64,000 nucleotides of DNA, from assembly GCF_023028105.1 (NCBI RefSeq), contig NZ_CP095493.1, positions 1 through 64,000 of the forward strand, given 5' to 3'. The stretch comes from Halosolutus gelatinilyticus. GTDB lineage: Archaea; Halobacteriota; Halobacteria; Halobacteriales; Natrialbaceae. A program made the position numbers and the translations under genes. Positions 46,488-56,250 of this stretch are shown here, one piece after another; position 1 is the first letter of the stretch; the number at the start of each line of letters is the position of its first letter. Under the pieces are notes generated by a model. The model searched no databases and was not told the origin of the DNA. It worked only from the letters and a program-made list of their open reading frames with translations.

Positions 46488-46836
46488 GTAGGCGCCCGTT
46501 CACTCGTACACGCTTTATACGTCGTTCGACGAGGGAGCGGGAAGGGAGACGCGCGGGTTCGCCGGCTCGGGGGTTTCCACTCGTAGCTCGACGAGGCTCG
46601 TTGTCGGGACGTCGAAGTGGACGGACAGTCACGCGCCGCGGTTCCGGACGGGGCGATCGAAGCGTCGATTCCGTAGTCGTCGCCCCGGGTTCGGACGGAA
46701 ATCGGCGGTCCACGCGCCGAACTCGACGGCGATCGCGCTGTGCCGGATCGCGACGGCAGCATACGATTCGAACGAATTCCGCATCGACGTTCGTGTTGGA
46801 TAGATGCTTTCCCCTTCGAGCCCGTACCGGACGGTG
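46488..46836. other. Intergenic region between divergent genes
   Basis: This 349-bp region lies between the leftward protease and the rightward zinc-ribbon gene. No gene, repeat or clear promoter is recognised. Confidence 0.35.
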
Positions 46837-47175
46837 ATGACTCGTCCCGCCACCGAACGCGCGAGTAGTCAGCCAGCGCGACGCAAGTCACTGCTGTTCT
46901 GTCTGGAGTGCGACCACCGGAGCCCGATCGATGGCGATTGGCTCCGCGAAGAACGGGGTGAGTCCGTCGCCTACGTCTGCCCGGCGTGCGAGACCACGAT
47001 CAGCGAACGGCCGCGATCGACCGAGCTCGAGTCGCGGCGACCCCGGGTTCAACCCGCAACCGCCTGGAGCCGAGTCCTGTACACCTCGATCGACGTCTGG
47101 CGTGCGAGCGTCGACGCGGGCCTCCTGAGCGTTGCGGCGATGACGCCAACCCGTCCTCGGCTCGATCGTGCGTAG
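46837..47175 (+). CDS. Haloarchaeal zinc-ribbon protein, unknown function
   Basis: A 112-residue protein starting MTRPATERASS. KSLLFCLECDHRSPIDGDW and VCPACETTISERPRS give a four-Cys zinc ribbon (CLEC and CPAC, about 22 and 47). This matches a conserved haloarchaeal small protein type (DUF8106-like, from memory). The remainder is basic and Arg-rich with no clear fold. It lies between a divergent protease and glnA. Confidence 0.7.
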   Translation: MTRPATERASSQPARRKSLLFCLECDHRSPIDGDWLREERGESVAYVCPACETTISERPRSTELESRRPRVQPATAWSRVLYTSIDVWRASVDAGLLSVAAMTPTRPRLDRA

Positions 47176-47407
47176 TTCGATCGCACGTAACGTCGGTAAC
47201 GCGGTTCTCCTTCCTCTCGACTTCGACGGTGTCACCGAGACGCCGTCAGCGGCCGACGACCGGTAATCGGGAGTCGAGCCACCACTTGTCCAGTTTTCGC
47301 CGCGGAATTTTCACGCCGCGACGCATCGGGGCGCCCTGCCTCCGGTTACATGTGGTCAAACGTCCAGCTTTATATCTAACTCAGCATATTTGCCAACGAC
47401 AGCAGAG

Positions 47408-47445
47408 CTTTAATAGTGGAGATAGTCCGTTACGACGAATAAAAG
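47408..47445 (+). promoter_or_regulatory. glnA promoter
   Basis: A TATA-like CTTTAATAG at 47408-47416 is about 34 nt before the ATG at 47446. A second candidate, CTTTATATC, lies at 47368-47376. The gap is AT-richer than its surroundings. Confidence 0.55.
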
Positions 47446-48801
47446 ATGACGGATGGGAGCTTAACGACCGCGGAAGAGGAGGTACTCGAAACGATCGACG
47501 CGGAGGACATCAACTTCCTTCGCCTGCAGTTTACCGACATTCTGGGTACGGTCAAGAACGTCTCGGTGCCGGCCCGGCAGGCCGAGAAGGCGTTTATCGA
47601 GGGGATTTACTTCGACGGATCGTCGATCGAGGGCTTCGTGCGGATTCAGGAGTCGGACATGCGCCTCGTGCCCGACCCGGAAACGTTCGCGATCCTTCCG
47701 TGGAGAAACCACGACGACGGCGCCTCGGCGCGGATGATCTGCGACGTCTACGACACCTCCACGGGCGAACCGTTCGAGGGAGACCCCCGATACGTCTTGA
47801 AGAACGCGCTCGAGCGTGCCGACGAAATGGGATACACGGTCAACGCCGCACCCGAACCCGAATTCTTCCTGTTCGAGGAGGACGAGGAGGGGCGCGCGAC
47901 GACCGAGACCAACGACGCCGGCGGCTACTTCGACCTCGCGCCCAAGGACCTGGCGAGCGACGTTCGCCGCGACATCATCTACGGCCTCGAGGACATGGGC
48001 TTCGAAGTCGAGGCGAGCCACCACGAGGTCGCCGAAGGCCAACACGAGATCAACTTCACCTACGACGACGCCCTCGCGACCGCCGACAACGTCGCCACAT
48101 TCCGCATCGTCGTCCGCGCGATCGCCGCCGAACACGACCTCCACGCGACGTTCATGCCGAAGCCGATCCCGCGGATCAACGGCTCGGGGATGCACACCCA
48201 CATCTCGCTGTTCACCGACGACGGCGAGAACGCCTTCCACGACGACGACGACGAGTTCAACCTCTCCGAGACCGCCCGCTCGTTCCTCGCGGGAATCCTC
48301 GAACACGCGCCGGCGATCACGGCCGTCGCCAACCCGACGGTCAACAGCTACAAACGGCTGGTGCCGGGCTACGAGGCGCCCGTCTACGTCGCCTGGTCCG
48401 ACCGCAACCGATCGGCGCTGATCCGCAAGCCGGCCGCGCGCGTCCCCGCGGCCTCGCGCGTCGAACTGCGCTCGCCGGACCCGTCGTGTAACCCCTACCT
48501 CGCGATCGCGGTCATGATCCACGCCGGCCTCGACGGCATCGAACGGGGCCTCGAAGCGCCCGACCCGGTCCGCGAGAACATCTACGAGTTCGACGAGCGG
48601 AAACGCGAAGCGTACGGTATCGATACGCTGCCGTCGAACCTCGGCGAAGCGGTCGACGCCCTCGAGGCGGACGAGGCCATCTACGCCGCGCTGGGCGAGC
48701 ACATCGGTCCGAAGTTCGTGGAAGCCAAGCGCGCGGAGTTCCAGGACTACCTCGTCGACGTCTCCCGGTGGGAGCTCGATCGCTACCTCGAGACGTTCTA
48801 A
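47446..48801 (+). CDS. glnA: Glutamine synthetase type I
   Basis: A 451-residue enzyme making glutamine from glutamate and ammonia with ATP. Visible motifs include [11 protein letters not shown] (here [10 protein letters not shown], near 57-66), the Glu-rich metal site PEPEFFLFE (near 140), AEGQHEINF (near 203), MPKPI followed by NGSGMHTH (about 232-250), and NRSALIRKP (near 322-330). The C-terminus ends [12 protein letters not shown]. The tyrosine adenylylation site of the bacterial type is not evident. Upstream AT-rich DNA has TATA candidates. It is a stand-alone gene. Confidence 0.97.
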   Translation: MTDGSLTTAEEEVLETIDAEDINFLRLQFTDILGTVKNVSVPARQAEKAFIEGIYFDGSSIEGFVRIQESDMRLVPDPETFAILPWRNHDDGASARMICDVYDTSTGEPFEGDPRYVLKNALERADEMGYTVNAAPEPEFFLFEEDEEGRATTETNDAGGYFDLAPKDLASDVRRDIIYGLEDMGFEVEASHHEVAEGQHEINFTYDDALATADNVATFRIVVRAIAAEHDLHATFMPKPIPRINGSGMHTHISLFTDDGENAFHDDDDEFNLSETARSFLAGILEHAPAITAVANPTVNSYKRLVPGYEAPVYVAWSDRNRSALIRKPAARVPAASRVELRSPDPSCNPYLAIAVMIHAGLDGIERGLEAPDPVRENIYEFDERKREAYGIDTLPSNLGEAVDALEADEAIYAALGEHIGPKFVEAKRAEFQDYLVDVSRWELDRYLETF

Positions 48802-48840
48802 GGAACCCGGTCCGCTTCGGCGGCTCCCGACGCGCGCCGA

Positions 48841-49083
48841 TTACGCGACGACGTACGCGTCGTCCCGCTCTTCGACGTGCCCGGCGCTGGCCAGCGTCTC
48901 GAGCAAACTCAGGATGGCGATCTTCTTCATCGACAGTGTTTCACTCATCTCGTCGGCCGTCGCCCCGCCGGTCGCCGAGAGGTACAGGTACACGAGCTTC
49001 GCCTGCGCCGATTCGAGGTCGTCCGGAATCGGTTCGATCGCCTCCGGGGAGAGCCGATGCTGTTGGTGTCGTCGAACCGTCAT
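48841..49083 (-). CDS. Small TrmB/HTH-type regulator
   Basis: An 80-residue protein. A winged-helix-like fold covers AQAKLVYLYLSATGGATADEMSETLSM in parts, then AILSLLETLASAGHVEERDDAYVV. A TATA box on the minus strand (TTTATATATCC, about 49108-49118) sits 30 nt upstream, fitting a leaderless start. It is convergent with glnA, separated by 39 bp. In haloarchaea such small HTH proteins often regulate neighbours, but no target is shown here. Confidence 0.75.
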   Translation of the reverse strand: MTVRRHQQHRLSPEAIEPIPDDLESAQAKLVYLYLSATGGATADEMSETLSMKKIAILSLLETLASAGHVEERDDAYVVA

Positions 49084-49278
49084 TATTCGATCGAGAGGAC
49101 CACCTTCGGATATATAAATTTCCGTTCTAATTGAGTTTATATCGTTTTTGAGGTATTAATATGCGGATCGTTCGCACCCATCCACTTCGCGAACCGGGCG
49201 CGGCGCTCGCGATCGGCGGACGGATTCGCCGTCCCGTTCGAAGGGCGTTTTACCGTCGTCGTCCCACGTCCGAACGGG

Positions 49279-49665
49279 ATGACGAGAACCGATCGACCGA
49301 CGCCGCCGCCGGAACTCGACGACGACCTTCGCGCGTTCCTCGAGGCGCTGGGGGAGGCGGACCTCGAGACGCTTCGTACCGTCGCGACCTACGTGGACGA
49401 GCTGGTCGCCTGGACCGACGCCGAACGGAACGCCGAATCCGGGTCGTCGACCGGATCCGACGAGGCGACCGCCGGTCACCGCGATCGGTCCGCCGACGAG
49501 GAAGCGAGCGGGAGCGAGGATCCGCCCGATGATCCGCCGTTCCCGGACGACGTTCCCGACGGTGCCAGCGTCTCGGTGGACGAAATAGCGGGCACGACGT
49601 ACTACTACTTCCAGTGGCGCGAGGGCGACGAGATCCGGTCGAAGACGGTGGCTCGCGACGAGTGA
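49279..49665 (+). CDS. Acidic haloarchaeal protein, unknown function
   Basis: A 128-residue protein. The N-terminus (DDDLRAFLEALGEADLETLRTVATYVDELVAW in parts, 14-45) is a helical bundle. A long acidic low-complexity linker follows (46-95). The C-terminus has TYYYFQWREGDEIRSKTV, a beta-hairpin-like motif. No enzyme motif is visible. I do not know the family with certainty; it looks like a conserved haloarchaeal hypothetical protein. It converges on the 99-residue protein to its right. Confidence 0.65.
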   Translation: MTRTDRPTPPPELDDDLRAFLEALGEADLETLRTVATYVDELVAWTDAERNAESGSSTGSDEATAGHRDRSADEEASGSEDPPDDPPFPDDVPDGASVSVDEIAGTTYYYFQWREGDEIRSKTVARDE

Positions 49666-49735
49666 CGACGCGACCGCCGATCGGTAGAGACGCGAAACGC
49701 CGGCCGCGACGGTCGGTACTTCCGAACGGTCGCCG

Positions 49736-50035
49736 TCACTCGGCACCGAGCTCGTCGTCGTCGATTCGAACGACCGCCAGTTCGTCCCGATCGCCGAGCA
49801 GTCGGAACGCGAACCCTCCGTCGGTGCGTTCGACCTGGAGGTCAATCGTCGTGACGTCGGCGGTCACTTCTTCGGTGTACGACGGCCCGTTCCCGGCCTC
49901 GTCCGGGCCGATCGCGTAATCGTCGTAGGAGACGTGCGTCGAGTCCTCGATCAGGTCGTCCTCGCCGTAGACGTCCGCGTCGATCCCGCTTCCCTCGACT
50001 TCCTCGATCTCGAGGCGGTAGGTCGAAAGCGACAT
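49736..50035 (-). CDS. Small acidic haloarchaeal beta-protein, unknown function
   Basis: A 99-residue protein starting MSLSTYRLEIEEVEGSGI. The alternating beta pattern (TTIDLQVERTDGGFAFRLLGDRDELAVVRI in parts) suggests a compact beta sheet. It is acidic, with no Cys and no signal. An upstream in-frame stretch is non-coding. It lies downstream of the phosphoesterase gene on the same strand with a gap of about 145 bp. Confidence 0.65.
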   Translation of the reverse strand: MSLSTYRLEIEEVEGSGIDADVYGEDDLIEDSTHVSYDDYAIGPDEAGNGPSYTEEVTADVTTIDLQVERTDGGFAFRLLGDRDELAVVRIDDDELGAE

Positions 50036-50180
50036 ACGCCGCGTTTCTCGCGGCCGGAGGATGGCCATTCGGCTTACATGCGCTTGCGACCGGCCCTCGG
50101 CCGCGTTCGTCGAGCCGCTCGGAGGAATCCGGCTCCTCGCTCGGCGCGAGCGCCCCGCTCCGCTGCCGCGCCGATCGGTG

Positions 50181-50987
50181 CTACACCGATCGGTACGAGC
50201 CGAGCCGGGTTCCATCGAGCAGGTACGCCTCGCCGTCGACCAGCCCCGCCGGCAGAAACGGGGCGAGAAACGACTGGCCGGGGACGTTGATCCAGGTGCC
50301 GCCGACCAGGTCGTTGAACGCCGGCACGACGACCACCCGCGGCGGGCGCGGGGACTCGGCTCCCGGGGAGAGCCAGGGGAGGCCGTCGTACGCCGGCCGA
50401 TCGCGAAACGGTTCCGGGGTGAGGCGGCCGCGAAGCCACGCCCGTTCGACGCGACTGCCGCCGACTTCGTCTTCGAGGCGGACGCACGGGTGCTCGTGTC
50501 CCAGACAGACCACGTCGCAGTCGAGCACCTCCGGCGTCGGCCACGTGTGCCCGTGACAGACGCCGACGCGGTCCAGCGCGACCCCCTCTCCGGGGACGAC
50601 CGCGGCGTCGTCGAGCCAGGTTTCGATCCCGCCGTCGTGGTTCCCCTTGACGACCGTCACCTCGAGCTCCGCCGGCAGCGATTCGAACAGCACCTCGAGT
50701 TCGCCGCGCTCCGCGCCGCCCGGATCGCCGATCGAGTGCATGAGGTCGCCGAGGACTACGAGTCGCCCGGGCGCGGTCCGCTCGATCAGCCCCAGGAGTT
50801 GCTCGCGGCGATCGGCGGCCCTGCTGGGGACGTCGACGCCGCGCTCGTATCGGAGTCCGGCCTCGTAGCCGGCGTGGTAGTCGGCGACGAGCAGCGTCCG
50901 ATCGTCTCCGATCGTCGCCGTCGCGGCCGGTTCGCCCGGAACGGGTTCGACGCGGGCCGGTGACGTCCGGGGCCGGTCGTCCGTCAT
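50181..50987 (-). CDS. rpe: Calcineurin-like phosphoesterase, RPA-associated (Rpe-type)
   Basis: A 268-residue metallophosphoesterase starting MTDDRPRTS. Metal-binding motifs are VADYHAGYEAG (DxH), VVLGDLMHSIG (GDLxH), VVKGNHDGGI (GNHD) and the CHGHTWPTPE plus GHEHP motifs. In haloarchaea such a gene occurs in the RPA operon (Haloferax rpa1 type), which matches the layout here: RPA, RPA-associated protein, then this gene 8 bp downstream. It probably acts on nucleic acid or nucleotide substrates in repair. The exact substrate is not known. Confidence 0.85.
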   Translation of the reverse strand: MTDDRPRTSPARVEPVPGEPAATATIGDDRTLLVADYHAGYEAGLRYERGVDVPSRAADRREQLLGLIERTAPGRLVVLGDLMHSIGDPGGAERGELEVLFESLPAELEVTVVKGNHDGGIETWLDDAAVVPGEGVALDRVGVCHGHTWPTPEVLDCDVVCLGHEHPCVRLEDEVGGSRVERAWLRGRLTPEPFRDRPAYDGLPWLSPGAESPRPPRVVVVPAFNDLVGGTWINVPGQSFLAPFLPAGLVDGEAYLLDGTRLGSYRSV

Positions 50988-50995
50988 CGATCGCG

Positions 50996-52732
50996 TTAGA
51001 TCGCCTTCAGCGTCCCGTCGTCGGGTTCGTAACACTGTCCGCCCATGAGCGCGTCCTGGATGGCGTCTTCGACTTCGCCCTCGCTCGCCCCGGTATCGGC
51101 GGCGACTGCCTCGACGAGTTCGGCGCGATCGGCACCCGAGCCGTCGTCGAGCTCCTCCATCGTCTCGACGACGAACGACTCCAGATCGACGTCCTCCGCG
51201 GCCGGTGCATCTTCGTCCGCATCAGTCTCGTCTTCATCGACTTCGTCTTCGTCGGCTCCCGTCGATTCCTCGCCGTCGATTTCTGGAGCGGATTCCGCTT
51301 CGGGATCTTCGAGCTCGTCGTCTGCGACGTCTTCCTCGTCCGCTGTCGTCTCTGCGTCAGCTTCGGCGTCCGTCGGTTCGCCGTCGAGACTCGACTCCGG
51401 CGGCGCGCCGAGGTCATCGGCATCGGATTCGGACGCGCTCGCGGCGGACTCGCTGCCGTCGTCCGCCGGTTCTTCGGCGGGCGACGAGGTATCGATCTCC
51501 GACTCGCCCGGCTCGTCCACGTCCGCACCGGTGGTGAACTCGGTGCCGTACTCCTCCTCGATCTGTTCGCGCTCCTCCTCGTCCATCTCGTACATGCCGC
51601 CGTCGAAGTCGCCGATATCGCCGTCGGTCGAATCGACCGCGTCGGCTTCGTCGGCCGCATCGGCGTCGACGTCGCCGGTCTCGGCGTCCGTCTCGTCGAT
51701 CGCCCCGTCGTCGCTTCCGGAGCTATCCCCGTCGAAATCGCCGAGATCGTCGGTCTCGGCCGATTCGCCGGTTTCGGCGGCTGCGTCGATCGCCGACTCC
51801 GACTCCGACTCCCCGTCGCTCCCGGTCGATTCGGGGGCGGCGCTCGCCGTTCCGGCGGCCGATCCGCTGGCGGTCGCCGCGACCGGTTCGGCTTCGGGTT
51901 CTTCCGCGTCGGACTCGTCGGCTGCGTCGCCCTTGGACTCGGCAGCCGAGTCGTCGATCGCCTCGACGTCGGCCGCGTCGACGTCCGCGAGGGTCGCGAG
52001 GTCGCCGAACGTCCCGCCGATCTCGGGACTGGACGCGTCCGGATTCAGGGTGAGGCCGCTCACCTGCTCGCGATCGCCCGCGACGACCTCGACGGCCTCG
52101 ATCGCGCAGTCGCGCAGGGCGGCGAGGTAGTCGGCCGTCGTCCCGTAGTGGTCTCTGGCGAGCGGAATCCCCGAGGCGAGCCCGCGGTCGACGCCGGCCT
52201 CGCGCAGCGCCGCCGTCAGCGCGTCGTCGCTGGCGTCGCGTTCGGCGACCCCGGCGTAGGTACCGATCCGGTCGAGGGTCTGCTCGGCGGCGCTGACGAC
52301 CCAGCGATCGCGCGTGTCGGCGTCGACGGGCGCGATGCTCTCGGGGCGGATCGACGTGTAGACCCGATCGGAGTCGTCGGGCTGGTAGGTCCGGGCCTTG
52401 CCGGTCACAGCGACGAACACCGGCGGTTCGAGCTGTTCGAGGGCGGCCAGTTCGTCGGGCTGGTACTGGCCGGCGTAGACGACGAACGCGCCCGTCGGAT
52501 CGACGACGCGCGCGCGGAGCATCTCGTCGTTGACCGCCGTCACCTCGGTGAGCGTCCCGACGGCGAAGAGTCGGTTGAGTCGGGCCCCGGTCGGCGTGAT
52601 CACGTAGTTGGGGGCGCGTTCCTCGTCGCTTTCGGCGTACGACAGCGACGCGTCGTCGTACTCGGCGGCGAAGAGACGGTAGGCGATCTCGCGCCCCGGA
52701 ATCTCCTCGTCGCCGTCGCCGTTTGCGCTCAT
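50996..52732 (-). CDS. RPA-associated protein (RPAP, OB-fold)
   Basis: A 578-residue protein starting MSANGDGDEEIPG. The N-terminal part (about 10-215) has an OB-fold-like domain: YRLFAAEYDDAS, LNRLFAVGTLTEV, YAGQYQPDEL. A very acidic low-complexity region fills about 240-500. The C-terminal 65 residues form a small helical domain ending DDGTLKAI. This is the COG3390-type partner of haloarchaeal RPA. Its start overlaps the RPA stop by 4 bp (ATGA). The acidic insert is much longer than needed for folding and is probably disordered. Confidence 0.88.
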   Translation of the reverse strand: MSANGDGDEEIPGREIAYRLFAAEYDDASLSYAESDEERAPNYVITPTGARLNRLFAVGTLTEVTAVNDEMLRARVVDPTGAFVVYAGQYQPDELAALEQLEPPVFVAVTGKARTYQPDDSDRVYTSIRPESIAPVDADTRDRWVVSAAEQTLDRIGTYAGVAERDASDDALTAALREAGVDRGLASGIPLARDHYGTTADYLAALRDCAIEAVEVVAGDREQVSGLTLNPDASSPEIGGTFGDLATLADVDAADVEAIDDSAAESKGDAADESDAEEPEAEPVAATASGSAAGTASAAPESTGSDGESESESAIDAAAETGESAETDDLGDFDGDSSGSDDGAIDETDAETGDVDADAADEADAVDSTDGDIGDFDGGMYEMDEEEREQIEEEYGTEFTTGADVDEPGESEIDTSSPAEEPADDGSESAASASESDADDLGAPPESSLDGEPTDAEADAETTADEEDVADDELEDPEAESAPEIDGEESTGADEDEVDEDETDADEDAPAAEDVDLESFVVETMEELDDGSGADRAELVEAVAADTGASEGEVEDAIQDALMGGQCYEPDDGTLKAI

Positions 52733-54000
52733 GCTCGCACCTCCTCGAGGAATGCCGCGGCGCGTGCGGCCGGATCGTCGTCGCTTTCGTCGAACGATTC
52801 GGCGTCGAGGTTCGCCCCGTACTCGTCGACCGAGAGGTGACCACGAATGCGGTACTCGCGGCCGACGATTCGATCGCGGATCTCGTCGGCGACGACTTCC
52901 TGATCCATCGCTTCGCGGGCCTGCTCGAGGGCGTCCTCGAGCGTCCCGCCGTAGACGTCCTCGGTCAGATCGTCGTCGAGGACGACCGTCACCGTACCGG
53001 TGCCGTCGTCGAGGATCGCCTTCACGCGCAGGTCGTCGATGCCGTCGACGTTCCCGTGGGTGCGACACTGCCCCTTCTGGATGACGCGGTAACACTCCGG
53101 ACAGCGCTGGATGAGCCCGGAGCCGTCGCGGACCGCGATCGCGTTCCCGACGAGTTCGACGTCGTAGATGCCGCCGGTGCGGACCGCCTCGCCGACCTCC
53201 ATCGTCGTCGCGTCCGCGCCGACCTCGATCTCGCGATCGAGCGGCGTCACGGTCGAGAACTCGGAGACGTTGATCTCGGGGACGCCCCGGAACTCCTGGA
53301 CGTAGGCGTTCTCGATGCGGACGGGCCCGCCCTCCTCGATCGCCGGCGCCGGATCCCAGTTCGTGAACGGCAACCGGCCGCTCTCGTCGCCGAAGACGCC
53401 GCTGAGGATCTCCGTCTCGCCGTCCCGCCCGTCGATCGTCCGTCGCTCGTACTCGAGGACGTCAACCTCGACGTTCACGGCGCGATCGCCGGTCTGGAGG
53501 TCGGCCAGTTGCGCGTCGCCGCCGATCTCGTGGTCGACGTCGATCGCCTCGTCGACGAACGACAGCGAGGTGCTCTCGCCGAGGTTAAGCTCGGGTTCGC
53601 CGTCCCATTCGCGGACGCCCGCGTTGCCCGCGGTGATCGTGTTGCCGGGCGAGAGGCCGAAGTCCTCCCAGGCGGTGTAATCGATCGCGCCGGTTTCGTC
53701 GGCGATCCGTCCCTCGACGATGACGTGATCGTCGCCCTGATAGCGGATCGATCGCTCGCCCGCCGCGAGGACGACGCCCGTCACGGTGACGTTGCCGTCA
53801 TCGGGCGTGATGTCGCCGATCTCCTTGGCGGCGGGCGCGCCGCCACCGCTGCTTCCGCCGCCGTACTTGCGGCGCAGGCTCTGTTTCGCTTCGTTGATCG
53901 GGACGCTGTACTCCACCAGGTTCTGCAGGTCAGCTTTGACCTCCTCTTTGTCGACGCCGAGGTCGGAGGCAAGATCCTCGGCATGATCATCGAGTTCCAT
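52729..54000 (-). CDS. rpa: Replication protein A (single-stranded DNA-binding)
   Basis: A 423-residue ssDNA-binding protein. Residues 1-60 form a helical start plus a Gly-rich linker. OB folds follow: VTVTGVVLAAGERSIRY near 72, VNVEVDVLEYERRTID near 172, GGIYDVELVGNAIAV near 270. A zinc finger with CPEC and a following C-x3-H (QCRTHG) is at about 297-315. A final OB-type domain ends near 420. It leads the RPA-RPAP-phosphoesterase operon. The start is the ATG at 54000, directly after an upstream intergenic gap. Confidence 0.93.
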   Translation of the reverse strand: MELDDHAEDLASDLGVDKEEVKADLQNLVEYSVPINEAKQSLRRKYGGGSSGGGAPAAKEIGDITPDDGNVTVTGVVLAAGERSIRYQGDDHVIVEGRIADETGAIDYTAWEDFGLSPGNTITAGNAGVREWDGEPELNLGESTSLSFVDEAIDVDHEIGGDAQLADLQTGDRAVNVEVDVLEYERRTIDGRDGETEILSGVFGDESGRLPFTNWDPAPAIEEGGPVRIENAYVQEFRGVPEINVSEFSTVTPLDREIEVGADATTMEVGEAVRTGGIYDVELVGNAIAVRDGSGLIQRCPECYRVIQKGQCRTHGNVDGIDDLRVKAILDDGTGTVTVVLDDDLTEDVYGGTLEDALEQAREAMDQEVVADEIRDRIVGREYRIRGHLSVDEYGANLDAESFDESDDDPAARAAAFLEEVRA

Positions 54001-54157
54001 CAGTGGCCATTCGAGTGGGGGATTAAAAAGCGTTCCCGCGGGGCGGTGAAAGTGAAGCTCCTCGATCCGGGTCCCGGGACGTTCCGGATCGCGATCCGGC
54101 GGGTGCGCGGACGGATCCGCGATGATTTAATAAGCGATCGGCGAAACCGGTGTAGAC

Positions 54158-55030
54158 GTGGCTTCGATCGTCGATGTCGTCGCAATCGCCCTGCTCGCGG
54201 GTGCCGCAACGGGTCTCGGTGCGCTGCCGATCCTCGTTACGGACCGCATCAGCCACCGGTTCTACGACGCCGCGATCGGTCTCGCGGCCGGAATCATGTT
54301 CGGCGCGGCCGTCTTCGCGCTCGTGGTGCCCGGCCTCGAGTTCGGGTCGCTGTGGGAGGTCGTCGTCGGCATCGTCGCCGGCGCCGCGTTCCTCCTCGCT
54401 GGAAACCGACTCCTTCCGCACGTCCACCTCGTGATGACCGGCGAGGGCGATCGGACGTTTCCGCCGTCGACCGCCGCCGAGGAGGTCATCGAACCCGAGG
54501 ATATCATCGAAGCCGTGGTGGCCGCTGAGGCAAACGGCTCCCGATCCGAAGGCGACGGAGCAGCGGCGGACGTCGACTCGAACGCGCGACGGGCGATCCT
54601 GGTCGGGAGCGCGATCACGATCCACAACGTTCCCGAGGGGCTGGCGATCGGCATCGCCTTCGCGGGCGGTCTGGAGGCCGTCGGCGTCGCGCTCGCCCTC
54701 GCCATCGCGATCCAGAACGTCCCCGACGGGTTTGCGATGGCCGTTCCAGCGAGCCAGACGGACCTCTCGAAACTGAAGACCATCCTGTACACGACGCTGT
54801 CGGGCGCGATTCCCGAACCGATCGCGGCGGCGTTCGGATTCGCCCTCGTCGCGCTCGTCACCGGGCTCTTTCCGATCGCCGCGGGGTTCGCCGCCGGGAC
54901 GATGATGGCCGTCATCTTCCGGGAGCTGATCCCCACCAGTCACGGCCACGGGTACGCAGATATCGCCACCCTGACGTTCGTCGTCGGCTTCGTCGTCATG
55001 GTGATCGTCGACGTCGGGCTGGCCGTCTGA
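54158..55030 (+). CDS. ZIP-family metal transporter
   Basis: A 290-residue membrane protein from GTG at 54158 with about eight hydrophobic segments. The ZIP metal-site motifs are HNVPEGLAIG (near 155-164) and the later QNVPDGFAMA (near 189-198), both in membrane helices. The acidic cytoplasmic loop (about 108-142, DIIEAVV, then EANGSRSEGD) is poor in His. Members import Zn2+ or Fe2+. The GufA-like subgroup is suggested by the overall layout. It diverges from the RPA operon. Confidence 0.9.
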   Translation: MASIVDVVAIALLAGAATGLGALPILVTDRISHRFYDAAIGLAAGIMFGAAVFALVVPGLEFGSLWEVVVGIVAGAAFLLAGNRLLPHVHLVMTGEGDRTFPPSTAAEEVIEPEDIIEAVVAAEANGSRSEGDGAAADVDSNARRAILVGSAITIHNVPEGLAIGIAFAGGLEAVGVALALAIAIQNVPDGFAMAVPASQTDLSKLKTILYTTLSGAIPEPIAAAFGFALVALVTGLFPIAAGFAAGTMMAVIFRELIPTSHGHGYADIATLTFVVGFVVMVIVDVGLAV

Positions 55031-55251
55031 GCGCGCCGCTTCGTCTCCCGCAGATCCCGGAAACCCGAGCATACGAGACCGAACGGCTAAAATCCGAAAC
55101 GAAGTCGTTACCAGCGGGAAATCGTATGGCATTCGGGTATACGAACGGGCAACCGGACCGTGATCAACGGTCGAGATCGCCGCGGGGTTTCCGACAACTA
55201 TCCCCGGACGCTACGACCAGTATTATCGAACGCGACCGTTTACCTGCTCGT

Positions 55252-55458
55252 ATGGTTGCCCTGTCCGCGCGGTTCGAAGCGTTCCGCGAGTCGCAACTCG
55301 CACAGGTGATCGGGTCGGTCGGGTTTCTCCTCGCAACCGGGATATAGACCACGAAGCACGTGGCGGATCGATCGTCGGTTTCGCTGGTGTTAGCACTCTT
55401 CTTCGGACTTGTCGGAATCCGTGGACTGTATCGTGGAGGTAGTGGCGAGTTCGGGTGA
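55252..55458 (+). pseudogene. Small membrane-protein gene interrupted by in-frame TAG
   Basis: From ATG at 55252 the reading is MVALSARFEAFRESQ and on to FLLATGI, then TAG at 55345-55347. The same frame continues with TTKHVADRSSVSLVLALFFGLVGIRG and ends at TGA 55456-55458. Both halves have one hydrophobic helix each, so a two-helix membrane protein of about 68 codons is the natural whole. The TAG is either an inactivating nonsense change or a recoded codon; no evidence favours recoding. A sequencing error is also possible. Confidence 0.6.
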
Positions 55459-55546
55459 CGTCGCGGACGGAGTTGGCGCCTTTCGTCTTCACGAGCGTTC
55501 GGTCTTCACGCGGTGTCTTCTTTAGGGCCGCTCTCGCAGTGTGGGT

Positions 55547-56212
55547 ATGCACGTGGTCGTCAACGCCGCGATGAGCGCGGACGGCAAACTCTCGTCGCGA
55601 CGCCGGGAGCAGATCGCCATCAGCGGCGACGAGGACTTCGCCCGCGTCGATCGGCTTCGGGCCGACAGCGATGCCGTCGTCGTCGGCGTCGGGACCGTCC
55701 TCGCGGACGATCCGCACCTCACGGTCAAAGACGAGACGCTCCGGGGGGAGCGCCGCGACGCCAGCCGCCCGGCCAATCCGGCCCGGGTAGTCGTGGATTC
55801 GACGGGGCGAACGCCGCTGGACGCGGCGATCCTCGACGACGCGGCGTCGACGTACCTCTGCGTGAGCGAGTCCGCGCCCGTCGATCGCCGGCTGGAACTC
55901 GCCGATCGCGCAAAGCTGGTGACGGCGGGCGACGATCGGGTCGATCTGATGCGGGCGTTCTCGGCGCTCCGGGACGCCGGCCTCGAACGGATCATGGTCG
56001 AGGGCGGCGGCGAACTCATCTTCTCGCTGTTCGCGGCCGGACTGGTCGACGAACTCCGCGCGTTCGTCGGTCCGACGGTGATCGGCGGCCGCGACGCGCC
56101 CACGCTGGCGGACGGCGAGGGGTTCGTCGAGAATTTCCCGGCGCTCGAACTCGTCAACGCCGAGCCGCTCGACGACGGCGTGCTCCTGCGGTGGCGAACG
56201 GACGCCGAGTGA
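55547..56212 (+). CDS. arfC: 2,5-diamino-6-ribosylamino-pyrimidinone 5'-phosphate reductase (archaeal riboflavin)
   Basis: A 221-residue reductase of archaeal riboflavin and F420 biosynthesis (RIB7/RibD C-terminal fold). Starts MHVVVNAAMSADGKL; GTG at 55541 is an alternative. VVGVGTVLADDPHLT is near 46-60, then NPARVVVDSTGR near 84-95, and VEGGGELIFSLF near 149-160 is the NADPH and substrate-binding motif. No deaminase domain is present, as expected in archaea. It stands alone here, with no adjacent riboflavin genes. Confidence 0.9.
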   Translation: MHVVVNAAMSADGKLSSRRREQIAISGDEDFARVDRLRADSDAVVVGVGTVLADDPHLTVKDETLRGERRDASRPANPARVVVDSTGRTPLDAAILDDAASTYLCVSESAPVDRRLELADRAKLVTAGDDRVDLMRAFSALRDAGLERIMVEGGGELIFSLFAAGLVDELRAFVGPTVIGGRDAPTLADGEGFVENFPALELVNAEPLDDGVLLRWRTDAE

Positions 56213-56250
56213 CGGCGCCCGCTATCGACCCAAAAACCGCCTCGATCGGC

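Noticed and set aside
50996-53095. A 699-residue reading frame extending the RPA-associated protein upstream into RPA
   Set aside because: The upstream part is antiframe sequence inside rpa; the ATG at 52732 with ATGA overlap gives the family-typical N-terminus.
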